Origin: Oscillospiraceae bacterium
Lineage (GTDB): Bacteria; Bacillota; Clostridia; Oscillospirales; Oscillospiraceae
Length of the DNA stretch: 10,039 bases
Direction of reading: 5' to 3'
NCBI GenBank assembly: GCA_031263805.1
Contig: JAISFB010000134.1
Span: 1-10,039 of the forward strand
Shown: positions 1 through 6,133 of the stretch, one piece after another
Position numbering within the stretch: the first letter of the stretch is position 1
How the letters are laid out: each line of letters opens with the position of its first letter
Made by a program: the position numbers and the translations under genes
The notes under the pieces: model-generated
What the model was told of the DNA's origin: nothing
The model's database searches: none
What the model saw: only the letters and a program-made list of their open reading frames with translations

Positions 1-509
1 TTGCAGCCCGCGTCGATCATCGTCTTGACGGTGTTTTTCAGCGAATCCATCGTTGTCGTCAGCAGCGCGGAGGCGCCGACGACCTTGCAGTCGGGATTGG
101 CCTTGATCGCCTCGACGAATTTTTCGGCGGGGACGTCAACGCCGAGGTCGATGACCTCAAAGCCCGCGGACTCGATCATCAGCGCGACGAGGTTCTTGCC
201 GATGTCGTGCAGGTCGCCGGCGACGGTGCCGATGATGTATTTGCCGTTTTTGCCGACGGAGTCTCCGGCGAGATGGGGCTTTAAGACCTCTACGCCTTTT
301 TTCATCGTCTTCGCCGCGACGAGCATTTCGGGGACGAAAATTTCGTTCGCCTGGAACTTTGCGCCGACGACGCTCATGGCCCCGATCATCCCGTCGTTGA
401 GGATATCGTTCGGATCGGCTCCGGCGTCGAGAGCGGCCTGAACCGCGGCCTCGATGAGCTTGACCTTGCCCGTTTCGACGAGCTGGGCGACTTCCTTGAT
501 TGTGGACAT
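1..509 (-). CDS. Methyltransferase cognate corrinoid (B12-binding) protein, C-terminus cut by window edge
   Basis: This is a small cytosolic corrinoid protein that carries a methyl group on cobalamin between two methyltransferases. The first 169 residues are present; the family is usually about 210 long, so the last part lies beyond the left edge. Residues 1-85 form the helical cap domain (B12-binding_2 type). The Rossmann-type B12 domain starts near residue 90 and carries the signature G-D-L-H-D-I-G-K-N at 98-106. His101 is the expected lower axial ligand to cobalt, and S-A-L-L-T-T-T-M at 147-154 is the second cobalamin-contact motif. The ATG at 507-509 is chosen because AGGAGG sits about 9 bases upstream (519-524). 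It is the last of six minus-strand genes here, 132 bases after the methyl-THF methyltransferase that is its likely partner. Which substrate-specific methyltransferase loads it cannot be told from this window. Family assignment is firm; methyl donor is unknown. Confidence 0.93.
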   Translation of the reverse strand, partial: MSTIKEVAQLVETGKVKLIEAAVQAALDAGADPNDILNDGMIGAMSVVGAKFQANEIFVPEMLVAAKTMKKGVEVLKPHLAGDSVGKNGKYIIGTVAGDLHDIGKNLVALMIESAGFEVIDLGVDVPAEKFVEAIKANPDCKVVGASALLTTTMDSLKNTVKTMIDAGC

Positions 510-641
510 TGTGTGTTTCCTCCTGTAAATATATTTTTGCTTTCTTTCTATATACCACCGCTTATTCAGCGACTGATACCGGGTTTACGGTTTTATGTCT
601 CTCGCGATTTTCAGGGGAGCTTTTCGTTTTTATTCGTTTTT

Positions 642-1460
642 CTAGGCCTTTTTCTGTCCGAAAATACCGTCGCGGTAGGCGGACGTGTACTCGGCGCAGA
701 AATCGTCGAGGCCGATCATCGCCTCGGCGGCGTAGATAACGCCGCGCAGATCCTGGCTCAGCGGGTCCATGACCGAGCTGTCCATACCGTTGCTGATCGC
801 GAGCACGGCGAACGCCTGGTTTACGAGCTTGCGCGCCGGGAGGTTAAAGGAGATGTTTGAGATAGCGCCGGAGATGTGGACCTTAGGATGCGTGGTCTTG
901 ATGTGCTTCATCACCTCGAGAACCATTGAGACGCCTTCCCCGTCATCCGCCGTGCAGAGCATTTCGACGAGCGGGTCGATGTGGATGCGGGTCTCCGCGA
1001 TACCGTATTTCGCCGCTTTTTCCATAATGGCGTCGAATACCTCGATGCGTTTCTCGGCGGATTTCGGGATGCCCGTGTCGTCGCAGAGGAGGGCCATAAC
1101 GTCCCACTTGGCGTTTTCGGGCTGCGCGAGGATCGGAAAAGCTACGTCGATCTTGTTCCCCTCGCCGGAAACCGAGTTGAAAAGGCCGGGGCGCTTGCAG
1201 AACTTCATCGCGTCCACGACGATTTGCGCGTCCGGGGAATCTACGGAGATCGGGCAGTCGGTGACGCTTTGGATCGTTTCGATCATCCACTTCATCGTTT
1301 CGAGCTCGCCCTCGTTGACGGAGGCGCAGCAGTCGAGGAACGTCGCGCCGGCGTCAGCCTGCTTCTTCGCCATTTCCTTGATATACGCTTCGTCGCGGGC
1401 GGCGATAGCCTTGGCGCAGGTCGGGATGGAGCCGTTGAGTTTTTCTGCTATGATAATCAT
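642..1460 (-). CDS. Methyltetrahydrofolate:corrinoid protein methyltransferase (AcsE/MeTr-like, pterin-binding TIM barrel)
   Basis: The 272-residue protein moves a methyl group between N5-methyl-THF and a corrinoid protein. It belongs to the DHPS-like pterin-binding family shared with AcsE and the folate domain of MetH. Visible family landmarks are A-E-K-L-N at 5-9 (the E-R-I-N motif), V-D-S-P-D at 73-77, N95 in F-N-S-V-S, I-D-P-L at 161-164 and the long G-A-I-S-N-I-S-F-N-L-P motif at 198-208, where N202 matches the catalytic Asn of MeTr. The length fits the stand-alone enzyme (about 260-270). The ATG at 1458-1460 is preferred over an in-frame TTG eight codons upstream, because an AGGAG lies 8 bases before the ATG. 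The next gene downstream encodes a cognate corrinoid protein, so methyl-THF and that protein are the likely pair. It could equally be the AcsE of an acetyl-CoA pathway, but no AcsC/AcsD is seen here. Confidence 0.9.
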   Translation of the reverse strand: MIIIAEKLNGSIPTCAKAIAARDEAYIKEMAKKQADAGATFLDCCASVNEGELETMKWMIETIQSVTDCPISVDSPDAQIVVDAMKFCKRPGLFNSVSGEGNKIDVAFPILAQPENAKWDVMALLCDDTGIPKSAEKRIEVFDAIMEKAAKYGIAETRIHIDPLVEMLCTADDGEGVSMVLEVMKHIKTTHPKVHISGAISNISFNLPARKLVNQAFAVLAISNGMDSSVMDPLSQDLRGVIYAAEAMIGLDDFCAEYTSAYRDGIFGQKKA

Positions 1461-1491
1461 AAGGGATTCTCCTGTCTTTGTCAATAGTTTA

Positions 1492-1520
1492 ATTAAAAAA
1501 ATTACAAGCTTATTTTACAA
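1492..1520 (-). promoter_or_regulatory. Weak candidate internal promoter before the methyl-THF methyltransferase
   Basis: The 66-base gap between folD and the methyltransferase is strikingly A/T-rich compared with its surroundings. On the minus strand it contains TTGTAA (1515-1520), a 17-base spacer and TTTAAT (1492-1497), which is 4/6 and 5/6 to sigma-A consensus. It could give separate transcription of the methyltransferase and corrinoid genes. No hairpin terminator for folD is visible in the gap, so read-through is also possible. Confidence 0.3.
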
Positions 1521-1526
1521 AAGATT

Positions 1527-2378
1527 TTACAGGGATTTTTTCGCGGCGTCCACGACGTGGGATATCAGGACGCTCGTCGTCACGGTCCCGACTCCGCCGG
1601 GGACGGGCGTTATCGCGGCGACAATGGGCTCCGCCTCGTCAAACCTGACGTCGCCGGTCAGCTTGCCCTCGTCCGTCATATTTATGCCGACGTCGATCAC
1701 CGTCTGTCCGGGCGAAAGATATTCGCCCGTCACGGCGCCCGCCTTGCCCGCCGCGACGACGACGATCTCGGCGTTTTTCACGACGGAGGGCATATCTATG
1801 GTGCGCGTGTGGCAGATGGTCACGGTGGCGTTTTTGCCCGTCAGCAGCATAGCCGCGGGCTTGCCGACGACAAGGCTGCGCCCGACGACGACCGCGCGTT
1901 TGCCCTTGCAGTCTATTTTGTAATAGTCCAAAATTTCGACGCACGCCTGCGCCGTGCAGGGGGGATAGCCCTGCTCCGTCCCGGCGAACACTCCGGCGAG
2001 AGAGCCGTCGGTTATACCGTCAACGTCCTTGGCGGGGTCGAGCGCGCGGCGCACGGCGTCCTCGTCAAGGTGCTTCGGCAGGGGGCGGAAGATGAGTACG
2101 CCGTGTACGGATTTGTCGCCGTTTAAGTCGCGGACGCTTTGAAGCAGCGCGTCCTGCGACGCGTCGGCGGGCAAAATGACATTTTTTACGGCCGCTCCGA
2201 CGCCCTCGGCGCGCTTCGTCGCGCCTTTTTCATAGGAGATATCGTCGGGGCGCTCCCCTACGCGCAAGATCGCGAGCGTCGGGACGACGCCCTTCGCTTT
2301 CAGCGCCTCGATATCCGCCGACATTTTCGCGTTCAGCGCGTCGGCGACGTCCTTGCCTTTTAAGAGTGTTGCCGGCAT
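1527..2378 (-). CDS. folD: FolD-family methylene-THF dehydrogenase, probably lacking cyclohydrolase activity
   Basis: The 283-residue protein belongs to the FolD family, which interconverts methylene-THF and methenyl-THF with NAD(P) and normally also hydrolyses methenyl-THF to formyl-THF. The N-terminal catalytic domain (1-145) retains V-D-G at 119-121, with the family aspartate D120. The Rossmann domain has G-R-S-L-V-V-G-K-P at 166-174, and the end has P-V-P-G-G-V-G at 258-264. Departures from ordinary FolD are clear. The catalytic Y-x3-K motif reads Y49-E-K-G-A53, so the usual Lys is Ala, with lysines at 51 and 55. The usual Gln in V-Q-L-P-L-P is Phe97. P-C-T-P-x-G reads P-C-T-A-Q-A at 140-145, and G-G-V-G-P-M-T reads G-G-V-G-T-V-T. 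The ATG follows fchA by 4 bases, and its AAGGAG overlaps the end of fchA, so the two are probably translated together. Cofactor preference cannot be read safely. Confidence 0.93.
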   Translation of the reverse strand: MPATLLKGKDVADALNAKMSADIEALKAKGVVPTLAILRVGERPDDISYEKGATKRAEGVGAAVKNVILPADASQDALLQSVRDLNGDKSVHGVLIFRPLPKHLDEDAVRRALDPAKDVDGITDGSLAGVFAGTEQGYPPCTAQACVEILDYYKIDCKGKRAVVVGRSLVVGKPAAMLLTGKNATVTICHTRTIDMPSVVKNAEIVVVAAGKAGAVTGEYLSPGQTVIDVGINMTDEGKLTGDVRFDEAEPIVAAITPVPGGVGTVTTSVLISHVVDAAKKSL

Positions 2379-2382
2379 TTTA

Positions 2383-3003
2383 TCAGCTCCTTAATTTTTT
2401 GTAGACGAGATTTATAATGTCGTCAGCCTTGCCCTGATAGGTTTTCAGCAGCCCGTCGGCCTCTTTTTCAAGCTCCGCGGCATACGCTTTGTCCGTCATA
2501 GCCTTTGTGTTGATATACACGTTGAAGCTCGCGCCGATGATCGCCGCCTTCGCGAACGCCGCGCCGACGCCCGCGTCTGAGATCGCGAGCGCGGAGCCTT
2601 TTTCGGCAAACTCCGAAATAAGCTCGAGCGCCGTCGCCGAGGCGCGCATGATATCCATCGGCACAGAGCAGGCGAGCTTTAGGGCGTCCTCCATAATTTT
2701 CTCGCGGGTGGGGTCGTCCTTAGGGATTCCGTAGGCCTTTGACAGCGGCTCAAATACGACGGCGTCCTCGTCCACAAGCCGCAGGAATTCCTTTTGCAGC
2801 GCCGTCGCCTTTCCCTGCAAGGCTATTATATCGGCCTCCACGTCGGCGTATTTTTTCTTGCCTACGGTGAGCGAGCCGACCATATTGCCGAGCGCCGTGC
2901 CGAGAGCGCCGACCAGGGCCGACGCTCCGCCGCCGCCCGGCACGGCGGACTTTGACGCGAGTATTTCTGTGAACTCCGAGAGTGAGGTGTTTATGAATGA
3001 CAT
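2383..3003 (-). CDS. fchA: Methenyl-THF cyclohydrolase, FchA type (cyclodeaminase/cyclohydrolase family)
   Basis: The 206-residue cytosolic protein hydrolyses 5,10-methenyl-THF to 10-formyl-THF or catalyses the reverse. It matches the FTCD_C fold of cyclodeaminases and clostridial FchA in length (about 200-210) and landmarks. These are S-x-x-P-G-G-G-G-A-S-A near residues 19-29, a following Gly/Ala-rich helix up to the V-G-K-K-K-Y segment at 47-52, and L-V-D-E-D-A at 76-81. The alternative reading is formimino-THF cyclodeaminase, but the position between fhs and folD favours the cyclohydrolase. The ATG at 3001-3003 lies 15 bases after fhs with AGAGG just upstream, and the TGA is 4 bases before folD. 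It likely supplies the activity that the neighbouring FolD appears to have lost. Confidence 0.88.
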   Translation of the reverse strand: MSFINTSLSEFTEILASKSAVPGGGGASALVGALGTALGNMVGSLTVGKKKYADVEADIIALQGKATALQKEFLRLVDEDAVVFEPLSKAYGIPKDDPTREKIMEDALKLACSVPMDIMRASATALELISEFAEKGSALAISDAGVGAAFAKAAIIGASFNVYINTKAMTDKAYAAELEKEADGLLKTYQGKADDIINLVYKKLRS

Positions 3004-3018
3004 TTACTACCTCTGAGA

Positions 3019-4728
3019 TTAAAACAGGCCGCTTATCTTGCCCGAGGCATCGACGTCGATTCTCTCCGCCGCCGGGGATTTCGGCAGTCCGGGCATCGTC
3101 ATAACGTCGCCCGTCAGGGCTACGATGAAGCCGGCGCCGGCTGAGATTTTCAGGTTGCGGACCGTGATCTTGAAATCCTTCGGCGCGCCGAGCTTGGCCG
3201 GGTCGTCCGTAAAGCTGTACTGCGTCTTCGCCATACAAATAGGCGCGGAGCCGAAGCCGAGGTCCGTGAGCTCCTTTATCTGCTTTACGGCGTTGCCGAC
3301 AAGCTCCACGGAGTCGGCGCGGTAAATTCTCTTCGCGATGGCGTCGAGCTTTTCGAGTATCGTCGTGTTTTCCTCGTAAGAGAATTTGAAGCTCTTGGCC
3401 GCGCCGGATTCGGCGAGACGCACTACCTCAGCAGCTAAGGCCCGGCCGCCCTCGCCGCCCTTCGCCCAGACCTCGCTGAGCGCGACGTTAACGCCGAGCT
3501 TCTTGCATTCGGCCTCGACGAGGTCAAGCTCCGCCTTTGTATCCTGCGGAAACGCGTTTATGGCGACGACCGCGGGGAGGTTGTAGACCTTTGTGATGTT
3601 TTCGACGTGCTGGAGCAGATTCGGGAGGCCTTTTTTGAGCGCGTCAAGGTTTTCGCCGTTGCCGAGCTCGTTTTTCGGCACGCCGCCGTGCATTTTAAGG
3701 GCGCGGACGGTCGCGACGATGACGACGGCGTCGGGCTTAAGCCCCGCCATACGGCACTTTATATCGAGGAATTTTTCCGCCCCGAGATCGGCGCCGAAGC
3801 CGGCCTCCGTGACGGTGTACTCACCGAGCTTCAACGCTATGCGCGTTGCGGTGACGGAGTTGCAGCCGTGGGCGATATTCGCGAACGGGCCGCCGTGGAC
3901 GAACGCCGGGGTGTTCTCAAGCGTCTGGACGAGATTCGGCTTCAGCGCGTCCTTGAGAAGCGCCGCCATAGCGCCCTGCGCCTTTAAGTCGCCGCAGGTG
4001 ACGGGCTTGGACTTTTTCTCCGCGTCGTCATACGTGTAGGCGACGATGATGCGCGACAGGCGCTCTTTAAGGTCCGTAATGTCCTTTGACAGGCACAGGA
4101 CGGCCATGATCTCGGAAGCGACGGTTATATCGTACCCGTCCTCGCGCGGGGAGCCGTTCGCCTTGCCGCCGAGGCCGTCGATGACGTTGCGGAGCTGGCG
4201 GTCGTTCATATCGACGCAGCGGCGCCACGTTATCTTGCGCGGGTCGATATTCAGCGCGTTGCCCTGATAGATGTGGTTGTCGAGCATGGCGGCGAGCAGA
4301 TTGTTCGCCGCGCCGATGGCGTGGAAGTCTCCCGTGAAATGGAGGTTTATATCCTCCATCGGTACGACCTGGGCGTAGCCGCCGCCCGCCGCGCCGCCCT
4401 TGACGCCGAACACGGGGCCGAGAGAGGGCTCGCGCAGCGCGATGAACGACTTTTTGCCGAGCTTGCGCAGTCCGTCGCCGAGGCCGACCGTCGTCGTCGT
4501 CTTGCCCTCGCCCGCCGGGGTGGGCGTTATGGCGGTCACAAGGATGAGCTTTCCGTCGGGCTTGTCCCGTAGATCCTCAAGAATTTGATAATCGATCTTT
4601 GCCTTGTAGTTGCCGTACTGCTCTAAATACTTTTCGGCGATGCCCGCGGACTTCGCGACGTCCGTGACGTGCTTCATATCGCCCGCTTTTTCCTGCGCGA
4701 TTTGAATGTCGGATTTGATTTCTGCCAT
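3019..4728 (-). CDS. fhs: Formate-tetrahydrofolate ligase (formyl-THF synthetase)
   Basis: The 569-residue enzyme joins formate and THF using ATP to give 10-formyl-THF. In reverse it makes ATP from formyl-THF, the substrate-level step of methyl-group oxidation. The P-loop region [11 protein letters not shown] at 68-78 is intact. It is followed by the family signature around 99-134: [10 protein letters not shown], then [11 protein letters not shown], then the N-L-H-F-T-G-D segment. The length is close to, and slightly above, the usual 555-560. The start is the ATG at 4726-4728; only a weak purine stretch (AAAGGAC) is seen upstream, about 11 bases away. It lies 78 bases after metF and 15 before fchA. 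The N-terminal 20 residues are less certain than the core. Confidence 0.97.
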   Translation of the reverse strand: MAEIKSDIQIAQEKAGDMKHVTDVAKSAGIAEKYLEQYGNYKAKIDYQILEDLRDKPDGKLILVTAITPTPAGEGKTTTTVGLGDGLRKLGKKSFIALREPSLGPVFGVKGGAAGGGYAQVVPMEDINLHFTGDFHAIGAANNLLAAMLDNHIYQGNALNIDPRKITWRRCVDMNDRQLRNVIDGLGGKANGSPREDGYDITVASEIMAVLCLSKDITDLKERLSRIIVAYTYDDAEKKSKPVTCGDLKAQGAMAALLKDALKPNLVQTLENTPAFVHGGPFANIAHGCNSVTATRIALKLGEYTVTEAGFGADLGAEKFLDIKCRMAGLKPDAVVIVATVRALKMHGGVPKNELGNGENLDALKKGLPNLLQHVENITKVYNLPAVVAINAFPQDTKAELDLVEAECKKLGVNVALSEVWAKGGEGGRALAAEVVRLAESGAAKSFKFSYEENTTILEKLDAIAKRIYRADSVELVGNAVKQIKELTDLGFGSAPICMAKTQYSFTDDPAKLGAPKDFKITVRNLKISAGAGFIVALTGDVMTMPGLPKSPAAERIDVDASGKISGLF

Positions 4729-4759
4729 TTCTTTGACCAGTCCTTTTTTATGATATTTG

Positions 4760-4790
4760 CCGCGGGATGCCCTACAGGCTATGTCCGCGG
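4760..4790 (-). other. Possible stem-loop in the metF-fhs gap
   Basis: The 78-base gap between metF and fhs holds two copies of the self-complementary CCGCGG (4760-4765 and 4785-4790) that can pair across a 19-base loop. The loop itself contains the small palindrome CCTACAGG (4771-4778). No U-run follows on the minus strand, so it does not look like a terminator. It could be a processing or stability element in the mRNA upstream of fhs. Confidence 0.3.
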
Positions 4791-4805
4791 ATACGAATTT
4801 TTAAT

Positions 4806-4811
4806 ATTATA
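4806..4811 (-). promoter_or_regulatory. Perfect -10 hexamer overlapping the metF stop codon
   Basis: A consensus TATAAT reads on the minus strand across the metF stop codon. No good -35 hexamer sits 16-18 bases upstream, and no TG extension precedes it. It is therefore only a weak candidate for an internal start of the fhs-fchA-folD transcript. Confidence 0.2.
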
Positions 4812-5742
4812 CCCTGTCGATGAGACCTGATTCTTTTATGATACGCGCCACGTCGTCGTATTTATTCAGCGCGTACAGATGTATGCCGTCGATACCGGAG
4901 GCGCGGTACTCGTCGATGAGACCGATGGTGTATTCGATGCCGGCTTCCTTGAAGCTCGCCTTTTTGCCCGCGACGTCCGCGTCATACGGATCGGAGACGA
5001 ACGGGTCGGGGAATATCCAGTTCTTCGAGATGATCTCGGCGAGCTTGCGCGGCAGCACGCAGCCGTTGCGTGAGAGCGCCATATTTATAGTGGCCTTCGC
5101 GTCGAGCACGGGCATTATGCCCACGTCGATGGGGAGCGTTATGCCGGCGGCGCGGATCGCGTCGATCCACCAGCGGAACTGATCCATATCCCAGCAAAGC
5201 TGCGTCATTATATAGTCGGCGCCGTTGTCCTGCTTTTGCTTCAGGAAGGAAATATCCGCCTCTATGCTGCGGCAGGAGATGTGACCCTCGGGAGAGCCGG
5301 CGACGGCTATCGTGAATTTATCGCCGAATTCTTTGCGGATAAACGCGACGAGCTCCGTGGCGTAATGCAGGTCTCCGCCCGTGCCCGTCCAGCCGAACGG
5401 CAGATCGCCGCGCAGCGCGAGGATGTGGTTTATCCCATTGTCGAGATAATTTTGCAGCTTCTGGCGGATATCGTCCTTCGTTCCGCCGATGCAGGTGAAG
5501 TGCGTCACGGGGACGACGCCCTGCTTTTTCGCGCCGATCGCTTTCAGCACCTCAAGGTTCGCGCCGATGTTGCCGCCGCCCGCGCCGTATGTAACGGAAA
5601 TATAGTCGGGGTACAGCTCCGCGAGCCGGTCGAGGACGCCGCCGTCGCCGATCAGCTTTTTAAGACCCTCGTCGGTCTTGGGGGGGAACAGCTCGAAGGA
5701 AAACGCCATTCGCCGGTTCATGATGTCTGTCAGTTTGCTCAT
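4807..5742 (-). CDS. metF: Methylenetetrahydrofolate reductase, MetF type
   Basis: The 311-residue flavoprotein reduces 5,10-methylene-THF to 5-methyl-THF or runs the reverse. It is a TIM barrel with the MetF landmarks in order: F-S-F-E-L-F-P-P-K at 14-22 (E17 matching the catalytic Glu), S-V-T-Y-G-A-G-G at 49-56, T-H-F-T-C-I at 80-85, A-L-R-G-D at 109-113, and M-T-Q-L-C-W-D at 179-185. The ATG at 5740-5742 is preferred over an in-frame TTG 12 codons upstream, although its AAAGGAG lies an unusually long 14 bases away. The start is therefore the least certain part. It is first in the minus-strand series and has its own upstream promoter. In many acetogens MetF works with MetV; no metV is present in this window, so the electron partner is unknown. 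Confidence 0.95.
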   Translation of the reverse strand: MSKLTDIMNRRMAFSFELFPPKTDEGLKKLIGDGGVLDRLAELYPDYISVTYGAGGGNIGANLEVLKAIGAKKQGVVPVTHFTCIGGTKDDIRQKLQNYLDNGINHILALRGDLPFGWTGTGGDLHYATELVAFIRKEFGDKFTIAVAGSPEGHISCRSIEADISFLKQKQDNGADYIMTQLCWDMDQFRWWIDAIRAAGITLPIDVGIMPVLDAKATINMALSRNGCVLPRKLAEIISKNWIFPDPFVSDPYDADVAGKKASFKEAGIEYTIGLIDEYRASGIDGIHLYALNKYDDVARIIKESGLIDRV

Positions 5743-5848
5743 TACTTTTAGATATGCTCCTTTCAAATTTTGCGTCAAATTTTGCGCCGATTAAAATATT
5801 GCGCCGGTTGTTTTGCGTCCCGCCGCGTCCGCTTTGGCCGGAGTATTT

Positions 5849-5870
5849 CCGCGCCGGGCGCCGGGCGCGG
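5849..5870 (-). other. GC-rich hairpin in the metF mRNA leader
   Basis: A 7-bp perfect stem (CCGCGCC / GGCGCGG) with an 8-base loop would form about 10 bases after the predicted transcription start of the metF operon. No U-run follows, so termination is unlikely. It may stabilise the 5' end or act in regulation. The remaining leader (about 5743-5848) has four imperfect TTTTGCG/TATTGCG words (near 5769, 5781, 5798 and 5812) at intervals of 12, 17 and 14. No known riboswitch was recognised. Confidence 0.4.
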
Positions 5871-5885
5871 CTTCACCTTAACTCT

Positions 5886-5914
5886 ACATTAAAGAAAAAA
5901 TGCGGAAAAGTCAA
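5886..5914 (-). promoter_or_regulatory. Promoter of the metF-fhs-fchA-folD series
   Basis: On the minus strand TTGACT (5909-5914), a 17-base spacer and TAATGT (5886-5891) form a good sigma-A-type promoter. The start would fall near 5879 and give a leader of about 137 bases before the metF ATG. The spacer is T-rich. The -35 overlaps the stop codon of a possible small reading frame and a possible terminator read from further upstream. Confidence 0.65.
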
Positions 5915-5925
5915 AGGTTTTTCGC
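5895..5925 (-). terminator. Weak intrinsic terminator candidate ahead of the metF promoter region
   Basis: Read on the minus strand, GCG-A-AAAA (5918-5925) can pair with TTTT-C-CGC (5902-5909) around an 8-base loop with one A/C mismatch. It is followed by A and a run of six T (5895-5900). The stem is short and mostly A/U, so efficiency would be low. It occupies the same bases as the metF promoter, so the T-run may be just its A/T-rich spacer. Confidence 0.3.
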
Positions 5926-6003
5926 AATGTCAGTCTGAAAGTGCAAAAAGGTGAAAAATATTACAATTCCGAAACGTATTTCCGCCGTGATATCATCCTG
6001 CAT
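5911..6003 (-). CDS. Possible 30-residue peptide, unrecognised
   Basis: An ATG at 6001-6003 opens a 30-codon frame ending in TGA at 5911-5913. AAGG lies 7 bases before the ATG, and a strong minus-strand promoter (6079-6107) starts about 70 bases upstream. The peptide has an acidic start (M-Q-D-D), a hydrophobic centre (F-G-I-V-I-F-F-T-F-L) at residues 11-20 and a polar end, so it could be a tiny membrane peptide or a leader peptide. No family is recognised. Chance is a real alternative: the region is short and A/T-rich, and hydrophobic peptides arise easily there. Confidence 0.25.
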   Translation of the reverse strand: MQDDITAEIRFGIVIFFTFLHFQTDIAKNL

Positions 6004-6012
6004 AATCCGCCC

Positions 6013-6041
6013 TTGCGCGGTTATGAAAAATGTGCTATTAT
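6013..6041 (+). promoter_or_regulatory. Promoter of the FG-GAP lipoprotein gene
   Basis: TTGCGC (6013-6018), a 17-base spacer and TATTAT (6036-6041), with TGC just before the -10 (extended -10), form a sigma-A-type promoter on the plus strand. The start would be near 6048, giving a leader of about 86 bases to the preferred TTG start at 6134. The -10 lies inside a 10-bp inverted repeat. Confidence 0.6.
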
Positions 6042-6088
6042 GGCGGAGCGGACGCGCCGTGACGGCTTGACGGATGAAATAATAGCAC
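6032..6088. repeat. Perfect 10-bp inverted repeat carrying both -10 boxes
   Basis: GTGCTATTAT at 6032-6041 is exactly repeated in inverted form as ATAATAGCAC at 6079-6088, separated by 37 bases and centred on 6060. Each arm is the extended -10 element of one of two opposed promoters. A second small dyad, GCCGT-G-ACGGC (6056-6066), lies almost exactly at the centre. A 9-bp direct repeat GCGGACGCG (6048-6056 and 6090-6098) also spans the element. Confidence 0.85.
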
Positions 6089-6107
6089 GGCGGACGCGAA
6101 ATGTCAA
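6079..6107 (-). promoter_or_regulatory. Strong minus-strand promoter facing the lipoprotein promoter
   Basis: On the minus strand a consensus TTGACA (6102-6107), a 17-base spacer and TATTAT (6079-6084) preceded by TGC make the best promoter match in the window. Transcription would start near 6072 and run left, head-on into the lipoprotein promoter and towards the possible 30-residue frame and metF. It lies upstream of the preferred lipoprotein start at 6134. Confidence 0.6.
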
Positions 6108-6133
6108 AGCTTTTTCGGAACGGGGGAGCGGGA

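Noticed and set aside
510..641. Separate promoter or terminator before the corrinoid gene
   Set aside because: The 132-base gap is A/T-rich near the gene and has a TATATA word, but no matching -35 and no stable hairpin with a T-run was found.
769..1923. Long plus-strand open frame (384 codons) opposite the methyl-THF methyltransferase and folD
   Set aside because: It spans the opposite strand of two well-recognised genes and their gap, has no family motifs, and is explained by GC-rich codon use leaving the complementary frame open.
5743..5880. Riboswitch (THF, SAM or cobalamin) in the metF leader
   Set aside because: One strong hairpin is present, but no conserved core such as a B12 box or a recognised SAM or THF motif could be identified by eye.
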